5,165 nucleotides of DNA from an uncultured Nitrospinaceae bacterium. GTDB taxonomy: Bacteria; Nitrospinota; Nitrospinia; Nitrospinales; VA-1. The stretch spans positions 1 to 5,165 of the forward strand of contig CAJWLY010000113.1 in the NCBI GenBank assembly GCA_913043155.1. The letters are read 5' to 3'. Each line of letters begins with the position of its first letter. Within the stretch, counting starts at the first letter, position 1. The notes beneath the pieces were generated by a model. That model saw only the letters and a program-made list of their open reading frames with translations. It searched no databases and had not been told where the DNA came from. Both the position numbers and the translations under genes were made by a program. Shown here one piece after another: positions 1-4,482 of this stretch.

Positions 1-152
1 TAGCCGAAATTATCTCGGAAGGATACTTCACCCTTTTGTCAGAAGTGAATGGGCGGGTTAAGGAATTTTACGTTTCCGAGGGGGAATACGTCGAAGTAGA
101 TTCCGTGTTGATGGAAATCGAGATGGCGGAGGATGGAGAAGGAGAAGATTGA
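1..152 (+). CDS. C-terminal end of a biotinyl/lipoyl-like carrier-domain protein (5' partial)
   Basis: Only the last 49 codons and the stop (TGA, 150-152) are in the window; the reading frame has its first full codon at base 3. The stretch GRVKEFYVSEGEYVEVDSVL (residues 17-36 of the visible part) is the second half of a barrel-sandwich hybrid domain, as found in biotin carboxyl carrier proteins, lipoyl domains of E2 subunits and HlyD-like adaptors: a conserved G-x-V turn, then EG-x-x-V, then a closing strand ending MEIE. A very acidic tail (AEDGEGED) follows. In biotinyl and lipoyl domains the modified lysine lies 13 residues before the V of G-x-V; here that place holds glutamate (residue 6), and no lysine is nearby. 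The domain may therefore be an unmodified member, or the visible half may follow a shifted loop. It converges on mgtE with 10 bp between the stop codons. The fold is fairly sure; the parent protein cannot be named from the part seen. Confidence 0.72.
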   Translation, partial: AEIISEGYFTLLSEVNGRVKEFYVSEGEYVEVDSVLMEIEMAEDGEGED

Positions 153-162
153 TTTCCTCAAC

Positions 163-1515
163 TCAGACAAACGAATATATATAAGAGGCTGTCGCCAGAT
201 AAACAGCAATACCAGCGATATCGTTGGTGATTGTGACAAATGGCCCTGCACTGATAGCCGGGTCGATATTAGCCTTTAAGAAAAGAATAGGCGCTGTGGA
301 ACCAATAACCGCGGCGATACCTACAGCGAGTACGATGCCCGCCCCCACCACCAGTCCAAGGAGTGGATTCGATTTAAGCACCTGCTCGGCTACCAGTGTC
401 ACCAGCCCACCACAAAGTAGCCCGAAAATCACTCCGTTGGAAATCCCAACGAGAAGCTCGCTTTTTACCACGGTAAAAAGATTGTCATCTTGGATATCTC
501 CTGTGGCTAGACCCCGGACGATGACGGTGGATCCCTGAATACCTACATTCCCGGCGAGTCCGAGGACGAATGGGATGAAGAAAACAATGGTCGCGAACTC
601 GCTTAATGTGGCCTGAAATAAATTGAGCACGTAGGCGCTGATGAGGCCGCCTAGAAATGTCGTGAACAACCAAGGCGCGCGGGCCACTATTTTATTTGCC
701 GTACGTTTGGCAAACGGGTCGACCTTGGCTGTGCCGACCATGGTAAAAATATCTTCACTGGCAAGATCCTGCATGATGCGGATGACGTCGTCGAAAGTCA
801 CGATTCCGTGCATGATATTATCATCGTCCACGACGGGGATGGTGCTTAAGTGCTCATTGTCCATTAAACTCGCCACCTTGTCGCAAGAGTCGTTGAGATG
901 AACCTTTGGGGGAGGTGTCCGCATGAATTGGTCGGCTCGGGCCGCAGTGGGTGCGTTGAGTAGATCGCGCAGCCTGAAATAGCCCAGCAATTCTTTCCGG
1001 GATCCCAAGACGTAGAAATAAGATAAGGTGTCCGAGTTAGTTTCTCTTTTGATCTGCATTAGAATATTCTGGGCGGTTTGCTCTGCGCTCACTTGCTTGA
1101 ACCTGGGGACCATGAGTCCGCCCGCCGTTTCCTCTTCGTAGGTAATGAGGTCCTTGATGACGACGGCATCCCCGGTTTCCATCTGACTGAGGAGTTCCTC
1201 CTGGGTTTCAGGATTGTGCTCCTTAAGAAGGTCAGTAGCTTCGTCCTCGGCCATTTTGCCCAGTAATTGAGCAAGGTATCCACGGTCAAGGGATTCCTGA
1301 ATTTCCAACCGGCTGTCTTGATCGGTTTCATACAGGAGTTCCTGACGTTTCTGGTCGGAGTCAAGACAGTTAAAGACGAGAATCTTACCGTCGACCGAAA
1401 GCTGGTGGAGCAGTCGAGCGACTTCGAAATGATCTTTGGAATTGACTTCGCCGGACAAGGCGTCTATCGACACCTCCGGCTCCGAAATTAGTTTTTTAAT
1501 GTGTTTGATCGGCAT
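163..1515 (-). CDS. mgtE: Magnesium transporter MgtE
   Basis: A complete 450-residue protein, the usual length for this family of homodimeric inner-membrane Mg2+ channels that let Mg2+ into the cell down the membrane potential. The domain order matches. A helical, acidic N domain (about 28-127) leads into the family motif EETAGGLM (128-135). Two CBS domains follow (about 135-195 and 197-255, the latter with IPVVDDDNIMHGIVTFDDV). A connecting helix then leads to five membrane segments (about 281-303, 306-322, 352-376, 383-412 and 424-448). The pore signature AGNVGIQGSTVIVRGLATG spans 321-339, and the last helix carries DPAISAGPFVTITNDIAG with Asp432, matching the conserved pore aspartate. From the family, the N and CBS domains sense cytosolic Mg2+ and close the pore. 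The ATG at 1513-1515 has no clear Shine-Dalgarno, but the N-terminus fits the family length. A short leader of about 30 nt leaves no room for a long Mg2+ riboswitch such as the M-box. It is divergent from the 80-residue gene. The family call is close to certain. Confidence 0.96.
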   Translation of the reverse strand: MPIKHIKKLISEPEVSIDALSGEVNSKDHFEVARLLHQLSVDGKILVFNCLDSDQKRQELLYETDQDSRLEIQESLDRGYLAQLLGKMAEDEATDLLKEHNPETQEELLSQMETGDAVVIKDLITYEEETAGGLMVPRFKQVSAEQTAQNILMQIKRETNSDTLSYFYVLGSRKELLGYFRLRDLLNAPTAARADQFMRTPPPKVHLNDSCDKVASLMDNEHLSTIPVVDDDNIMHGIVTFDDVIRIMQDLASEDIFTMVGTAKVDPFAKRTANKIVARAPWLFTTFLGGLISAYVLNLFQATLSEFATIVFFIPFVLGLAGNVGIQGSTVIVRGLATGDIQDDNLFTVVKSELLVGISNGVIFGLLCGGLVTLVAEQVLKSNPLLGLVVGAGIVLAVGIAAVIGSTAPILFLKANIDPAISAGPFVTITNDIAGIAVYLATASYIYSFV

Positions 1516-1521
1516 AAATTT

Positions 1522-1551
1522 TTGTGAAAGTACCCGGGAAAATGCTAGTAT
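1522..1551 (+). promoter_or_regulatory. Sigma70-like promoter candidate for the 80-residue gene
   Basis: A -35 element TTGTGA (1522-1527), an 18 bp spacer and an extended -10 TGC-TAGTAT (1543-1551; hexamer 1546-1551) lie upstream of the GTG start at 1605. The predicted start is near 1558, giving a leader of about 47 nt. It is the best promoter match between the divergent genes on this strand, though both hexamers are only four-of-six matches. Confidence 0.42.
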
Positions 1552-1559
1552 TTATAGCA
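1551..1559 (-). promoter_or_regulatory. Extended -10 promoter candidate for mgtE
   Basis: Read on the minus strand these bases are TGC-TATAAA, an extended -10 element with five of six matches to TATAAT. The hexamer 17 bp upstream (TGTTAT, 1574-1579) is a poor -35, which an extended -10 can tolerate. Transcription would begin near 1544, giving a leader of about 29 nt before the mgtE start. The element overlaps the opposing promoter at base 1551. Confidence 0.42.
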
Positions 1560-1595
1560 GCTCCCAGAAAGAAATAACAGAGTTAACCTTTTTTT

Positions 1596-1599
1596 GGAG
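1596..1599 (+). promoter_or_regulatory. Ribosome binding site that decides a GTG start
   Basis: GGAG at 1596-1599 sits 5 bp before the GTG at 1605-1607. It supports GTG as the true start over any internal ATG; the first in-frame ATG (codon 32) has no comparable site and would delete much of the basic region. Confidence 0.6.
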
Positions 1600-1604
1600 A
1601 CATC

Positions 1605-1847
1605 GTGGTCCTCAATATTTCCCACGCAGATAAAGCTAAATACCAGGAAAAATTGAAACAAAGGAAAACCCGTGTACGAAAAAGTCGCGCGACGAAGATG
1701 TCCGCTAAATTGAAAGCCCATGCCTTCAAGCAATTCGATGCTCACCCCAAAAGCAAAACAGTAGAAGAGGATATTGAGATGGATGAGCATATTAAAATGA
1801 GTGATGTTTATATGCGAACCGGTCCCTACAAGCCGAAAAATAAGTAA
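1605..1847 (+). CDS. Small, highly basic protein of unknown function (80 residues)
   Basis: I do not recognise this protein. The case for a real gene is structural: a promoter candidate upstream, GGAG 5 bp before a GTG start, an open frame to TAA at 1845-1847, and a strong intrinsic terminator 29 bp past the stop. The protein is soluble, without a signal peptide or membrane segment. Residues 1-51 hold 16 Lys/Arg against 3 Asp/Glu, with a dense basic run KLKQRKTRVRKSRATK (16-31) that looks helical. Residues 54-67 are acidic (EEDIEMDEHIKMSD), and the tail (YMRTGPYKPKNK) is basic again. There is no cysteine, so no zinc finger. The charge pattern suggests nucleic-acid or ribosome contact, which is inference only. 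It diverges from mgtE and may share its control region; no functional link is shown. The same DNA has an overlapping minus-strand open frame (1545-1892), which I take as a shadow because it runs through the terminator and the promoter. Confidence 0.75.
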   Translation: MVLNISHADKAKYQEKLKQRKTRVRKSRATKMSAKLKAHAFKQFDAHPKSKTVEEDIEMDEHIKMSDVYMRTGPYKPKNK

Positions 1848-1875
1848 CTGATCTTCTGATGATGGTGTAGCAATG

Positions 1876-1907
1876 AAGCGGTTTCTCTTCATGGGAAACC
1901 GCTTTTT
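1876..1907 (+). terminator. Intrinsic (Rho-independent) terminator after the 80-residue gene
   Basis: A 12 bp stem, AAGCGGTTTCTC (1876-1887) with 1893-1904, has a single G-T wobble and a 5-base loop (TTCAT). The T-run 1903-1907 follows directly. No T-run follows on the other strand, so it works for rightward transcription. It is the strongest terminator in the window. Confidence 0.88.
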
Positions 1908-2215
1908 CTATAGAATAGGTTGCTGCCATCGGGGGAATGAGTTTTTGGGTTTTTCAAGAAACTGGGGGAGAAAATCAAAGAGGAGTTGGGAAGGAGACAA
2001 TTGTTTCTATTCGCCTCGTACTTATTTTATATTTGCTATAAACCTCTTTGCTGATGAGGAATCACAAAGGCCTTATCCAGCTCGTCGTTTTCGGAGGATG
2101 CGTCAGACGGTTTTCAGCAGCATATTTTTTCGTTGGATTGATTGGATGTGCTGAGAGTCTTAGCGATATCCGAGACCATCATGACCTTTCCTTCGAATGG
2201 AGATTTTTGGACGGT
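1908..2215. other. Gap of about 300 bp without a supported gene
   Basis: This lies between the terminator of the rightward 80-residue gene and the stop of the leftward reductase gene. Open frames on the plus strand here (1873-2154 and 2048-2233) give tryptophan-, phenylalanine- and arginine-rich translations without a ribosome binding site, and the first begins inside the terminator stem, so neither is credible. An extended -10-like string TGC-TATAAA at 2034-2042 (+) has no good -35 and no gene after it. I see no clear intrinsic terminator for the reductase gene. The stretch could hold an untranslated RNA or the decayed remains of a gene, but I cannot show either. Confidence 0.5.
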
Positions 2216-3019
2216 TCAATGGTAATCCTTTAGTAGAAGAGGCTGGTTGCTCAGCCAAATTCGCTTTCCACAGACATTCACGAAAACCGGGTTGTCCGCC
2301 TTAAATAACTCGAGATGTGCTTGGTACAAGTGGTCTTGGTTGGTTCTACAGTCGCCGTAAGCCTCTCTTTCTTCGCTAAATATTCCCTCCTCGAAACTTT
2401 TAATACCTTGGCTTGAGGGTACATTTTCGAAATAGGATCGCAGAAGAGGGTCTTTCAAATTTTCCGGATTTTTAGCTGTCTTTCTGAGGAGAAGTTTGAT
2501 TCCCCGAGAGGAAGGTGATTCGAACAGCCCGGCGCGAATGCAGGTGTGCCGGGAGGGACCGGGAGACACTGCCCATTTTTCAATGGCCTCCTTCGAATGT
2601 CCCATTGCGCCATAGGTGCACAGTTGGTGGCGGATGGTATAGAACGTGGAATACGCCACGACCGTGCCGATTTCAAGTTCTTTCTCCAGCTTGGGAATCG
2701 GATCGAACGAGAGCTGGTTTGATTTGTCGATCTGTTCTTGGGTTGCATCCTTAATGGGAATGCCCACTTCCCCAAGGGCTGTTGCATAAAAGAGATAGTC
2801 ATACTTGCCGCTGTTGATGGATTTAATCTGTTCCCGGCATACCCGATCGTTAATGTCACCGAAGAGGGTGTGATCGGCTCCTTCAATCTGAAAATCTGGA
2901 ACTTCCTTGCCATACCAGTTGGCTACGATTACGGCGTCCTTGCCAAAGTGCGTTCGCACCGCCCGAATTGCTGCCGTTCCCATAACTCCCGTTCCGCCTA
3001 TGACTAAAAAATATTCCAT
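2216..3019 (-). CDS. FabI-like short-chain dehydrogenase/reductase (NAD(P)-dependent)
   Basis: A complete 267-residue cytoplasmic protein, close in length to FabI-type enoyl-ACP reductases (about 260). Residues 4-14 (FLVIGGTGVMG) form the first strand and the TGxxGxxG dinucleotide-binding turn of a Rossmann fold. The centre reads AYSTFYTIRHQLCTYGAMGHSK with Tyr136 and Lys143, the Y-x6-K spacing of FabI (its YNVMGLAK) rather than the Y-x3-K of classical SDRs. After it, EAIEKW and CIRAGLFESPSSRGI (160-174) line up with FabI's ASLEAN and its ISAGPIRTLAASGI segment. Phe126 or Tyr127 would take the place of FabI's second active-site tyrosine. The cofactor turn, however, is of the common SDR type, not FabI's own, so the substrate is open: an enoyl thioester is one possibility. 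The start ATG (3017-3019) has GGAG 8 bp upstream (3028-3031). A promoter candidate precedes it at the end of the neighbouring secreted-protein gene. The SDR fold is sure; the enoyl reductase role is not. Confidence 0.83.
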   Translation of the reverse strand: MEYFLVIGGTGVMGTAAIRAVRTHFGKDAVIVANWYGKEVPDFQIEGADHTLFGDINDRVCREQIKSINSGKYDYLFYATALGEVGIPIKDATQEQIDKSNQLSFDPIPKLEKELEIGTVVAYSTFYTIRHQLCTYGAMGHSKEAIEKWAVSPGPSRHTCIRAGLFESPSSRGIKLLLRKTAKNPENLKDPLLRSYFENVPSSQGIKSFEEGIFSEEREAYGDCRTNQDHLYQAHLELFKADNPVFVNVCGKRIWLSNQPLLLKDYH

Positions 3020-3060
3020 TAAGTTTTCTCCGTTTGATAAGTTAAGTGCCTTATATCTCG

Positions 3061-3090
3061 ATTAGAACAGGAATTTAAAAAAAAAATCAA
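3061..3090 (-). promoter_or_regulatory. Promoter candidate for the reductase gene
   Basis: On the minus strand: -35 TTGATT (3085-3090), 18 bp, then an extended -10 TGT-TCTAAT (3061-3069, five of six to TATAAT). Transcription would begin near 3054, about 35 nt before the ATG. The -35 overlaps the TGA stop of the secreted-protein gene, and the spacer contains most of a run of ten T (3077-3086). Confidence 0.42.
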
Positions 3091-3746
3091 GATCCGCCGA
3101 TGCTCTCGTTGATATCCCAATAAGGGACTCTTGAGTTTTCGTCTATGGCTTGGGCCAAGTAGGGGGTATCCGATAAAAACTGGTCGAGCTCGTGACTTAG
3201 CGAGCGGGTAGCTTCCCGGTGCGATTCGTGAGCGGATTGATCCAAAGCTCCGTCAGCAAGTTTTTCATAGCGAGAGAGCCAAGGCTTGGCGTTATTAATA
3301 GTTTCACGGATGCGATCAATTTCAAGGAGACGAAACTCTTGTTGCTTGGCGTAACGAGCAAACTCCAGCCACGTGTCGATCTCTTCCCGGCTTTTACCAA
3401 GCTGGAACAACTCGGCCCGAAACCTCATGATTCCCATGGTCTTAATGTTATATGTCAAATACTGCGCTAGATCATTTAGAGGGATTCCATTTTGGGTGTG
3501 GCAAAGGTATTTGAGCATATCGATAATCTTGTTGATGCGGGAGTCCAGTTGAAGTGCGTACACAGAATGATTCCGCAGTTCGGGATGGCGCTCATAAAGC
3601 GCCCACATCCCACCGTCGGACAGGATGTGGTTGGCTTGAGCCTCAAGCGGTCGCACCCATTCCAGACAGGGCCTAGGATCAGCTTCCGCCGACGATATGT
3701 GGAATATCAAACAAAGAGCTTGAAGTAAGGCCAATAGGGTTCTCAT
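3087..3746 (-). CDS. Secreted (periplasmic) protein of unknown function
   Basis: I do not recognise the family. The 219-residue product begins with a clear signal peptide: M-R, then a hydrophobic stretch LLALLQALCLIFHI (4-17), then SSAEA, with likely type I cleavage after Ala20 or Ala22. No cysteine lies in a lipobox position, so it is not a lipoprotein. The mature part of about 198 residues is polar and apparently all-helical, with two cysteines (Cys27 and Cys82) that could form a disulfide. Other features are aromatic-rich clusters (CLEWVRPLEAQ, 27-37; DTWLEFARYAKQQEFRLLEI, 124-143) and a C-terminal half rich in His, Glu and Arg. No second membrane segment is seen. The ATG at 3744-3746 lacks a good Shine-Dalgarno but is placed exactly for the signal peptide. 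It follows the EVE gene by 77 bp on the same strand and is followed by the reductase gene after 67 bp. A periplasmic location is well supported; the function is unknown. Confidence 0.8.
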   Translation of the reverse strand: MRTLLALLQALCLIFHISSAEADPRPCLEWVRPLEAQANHILSDGGMWALYERHPELRNHSVYALQLDSRINKIIDMLKYLCHTQNGIPLNDLAQYLTYNIKTMGIMRFRAELFQLGKSREEIDTWLEFARYAKQQEFRLLEIDRIRETINNAKPWLSRYEKLADGALDQSAHESHREATRSLSHELDQFLSDTPYLAQAIDENSRVPYWDINESIGGS

Positions 3747-3773
3747 GAGATGGTTGCAGAGCGGGTAAAGAGA

Positions 3774-3812
3774 ATTATCGCATCATATATCAAGCGCGTT
3801 CGCACTCCCCAA
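3774..3812 (-). promoter_or_regulatory. Promoter candidates for the secreted-protein gene
   Basis: Two overlapping options are seen on the minus strand. One is TTGGGG (3807-3812), 17 bp, then TATATG (3784-3789). The other is an extended -10, TGC-GATAAT (3774-3782), without a good -35. Either would start transcription within the 77 bp gap after the EVE gene. Read-through from the EVE promoter is equally possible, as no terminator hairpin is visible there. Confidence 0.32.
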
Positions 3813-3823
3813 CTTAAAATGCT

Positions 3824-4246
3824 TCATATGCCACGTACGCTTGTATCCCCCAATTTTAAAATAATTTTGAACTCCTTTTTGGACAGGGGCATGACCGATA
3901 ACCGGGATTGTCGGATCAATGCAATGTCTTCAAGTCCGGGATGTGACTTAATACCGTCAAGTGTAACTGGAGATCTCATGGCCTGCACCGGTTTCAGGTC
4001 CACAACACACCATCGCGGGTCATCGGACGAAGGATCGGGATAGAACTCCTTGGTGACCTCGCAGATTCCCTTAACCTCTTTGCCGACCACACTGTGGTAA
4101 AACAAAACTAGGTCACCCCGTTTCATTTTTTGAAGGTTGTTCCTAGCCTGGTAATTACGCACCCCATCCCAATAGGTCTCCTTGTCCCTGACCAACTGTT
4201 CCCAGTTGTACTTAGACGGCTCCTGTTTGACCAGCCAGAAATTCAT
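3824..4246 (-). CDS. EVE domain-containing protein (PUA-like, thymocyte nuclear protein 1 family)
   Basis: A complete 140-residue protein made of a single EVE domain, the normal size for bacterial members (about 130-160). The family landmarks come in order: FWLVKQEPSKYNW (3-15), WDGVRNYQARNNLQKMKRGD (26-45), LVLFYHS (46-52), GICEV (60-64), YPDPSSDDPRW (69-79) and RLSVMPLSKKEFKIILKLG (115-133). EVE domains belong to the PUA/YTH-like superfamily and hold modified bases in an aromatic pocket; Trp4 and the WDGVRNYQ segment belong to that pocket in the family. Proposed roles in bacteria include reading modified cytosine in DNA (often next to McrBC-like enzymes) or acting in RNA modification. None of those partners is present here, so the ligand and role are unknown. 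It is cytosolic. It has a good promoter of its own, divergent from the DRE-TIM gene. The Shine-Dalgarno before the ATG (4244-4246) is weak, but the N-terminus matches the family start exactly. Confidence 0.95.
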   Translation of the reverse strand: MNFWLVKQEPSKYNWEQLVRDKETYWDGVRNYQARNNLQKMKRGDLVLFYHSVVGKEVKGICEVTKEFYPDPSSDDPRWCVVDLKPVQAMRSPVTLDGIKSHPGLEDIALIRQSRLSVMPLSKKEFKIILKLGDTSVRGI

Positions 4247-4292
4247 AATTTCATTAATAAATTCAATGGTATAACTTATTCTTCAGGTGCTG

Positions 4293-4321
4293 AGTATAAT
4301 CCATTTTCAGGCGAGTCCCAA
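4293..4321 (-). promoter_or_regulatory. Sigma70-type promoter of the EVE gene
   Basis: On the minus strand: TTGGGA (4316-4321), exactly 17 bp, then TATACT (4293-4298; five of six to consensus). Transcription would begin near 4286, giving a leader of about 40 nt before the start at 4246. An inverted repeat abuts the -35. Confidence 0.62.
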
Positions 4322-4349
4322 CTCGTTTATGGTGTCCGATAAAAACGAG
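4322..4349. repeat. Inverted repeat next to the EVE promoter, possible operator
   Basis: CTCGTTT (4322-4328) and AAACGAG (4343-4349) form a perfect 7 bp inverted repeat with a 14 bp gap, so the arm centres are 21 bp apart, two helical turns. It touches the EVE -35 and ends 28 bp before the -35 of the DRE-TIM promoter. No T-run follows on either strand, so it is not a terminator. A regulator site is inference. Confidence 0.35.
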
Positions 4350-4377
4350 GGTAAGCTATTGATTTTAATAAATTAGA

Positions 4378-4406
4378 TTGACCTCTCCTTTAAATCAAAA
4401 TATAAT
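4378..4406 (+). promoter_or_regulatory. Strong sigma70-type promoter of the DRE-TIM gene
   Basis: TTGACC (4378-4383, five of six to consensus), exactly 17 bp, then a perfect TATAAT (4401-4406). The upstream flank is AT-rich. Transcription would begin near 4413, leaving a leader of about 70 nt before the ATG at 4483. It is the best promoter match in the window. Confidence 0.75.
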
Positions 4407-4433
4407 CCAGAAGCTAACCCATAAAAAATCAAT

Positions 4434-4467
4434 GCGAATCCCCTTTTTTTTGGGGGAAACGCTTTTT
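4434..4467 (+). terminator. Terminator-like hairpin in the DRE-TIM leader (candidate attenuator)
   Basis: The stem pairs GCG (4434-4436) with CGC (4460-4462) and TCCCC (4439-4443) with GGGGG (4452-4456), the outermost of these being a wobble. The two parts are separated by an AA/AAA internal loop, and an 8-T loop closes the stem. The run TTTTT (4463-4467) follows. It lies after the predicted transcription start and before the ribosome binding site GAGAGG (4471-4476). No rightward gene lies upstream for it to end, so it would act on the leader itself. The internal loop weakens it, and the effect is not certain. Confidence 0.5.
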
Positions 4468-4482
4468 CTTGAGAGGTTTGGA

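Noticed and set aside
153..162. Shared bidirectional terminator between the convergent carrier-domain gene and mgtE
   Set aside because: Only 10 bp separate the two stop codons, and no stem-loop with T-runs is visible there.
1545..1892. Minus-strand open frame of 115 codons covering the 80-residue gene
   Set aside because: It runs through the plus-strand promoter, gene and terminator stem; it has no ribosome binding site and reads as a shadow of the plus-strand gene.
2051..2070. CTGATGAG string resembling the hammerhead ribozyme core
   Set aside because: No stem II can form after it, and the required GAAA is absent; the match is only seven or eight bases.
1873..2154. Plus-strand open frame of 93 codons after the 80-residue gene
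   Set aside because: It starts inside the terminator stem, has no ribosome binding site, and its translation is rich in Trp, Phe, Arg and Cys without any recognisable pattern.
2048..2233. Plus-strand open frame of 61 codons overlapping the end of the reductase gene
   Set aside because: It has no ribosome binding site, its composition is unlike a real protein, and it overlaps the well-supported gene on the other strand.
4261..4302. Short minus-strand frame of 13 codons (MDYTQHLKNKLYH) before the EVE gene, as a leader peptide
   Set aside because: Its ATG lies upstream of the predicted transcription start and its codons include the -10 element; it has no ribosome binding site.
3168..4346. Repeated string TCCGATAAAAAC (about 3168-3179 and 4335-4346)
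   Set aside because: Only 12 bp are shared, one copy lies inside a coding region, and the flanks do not match; chance is enough to explain it.
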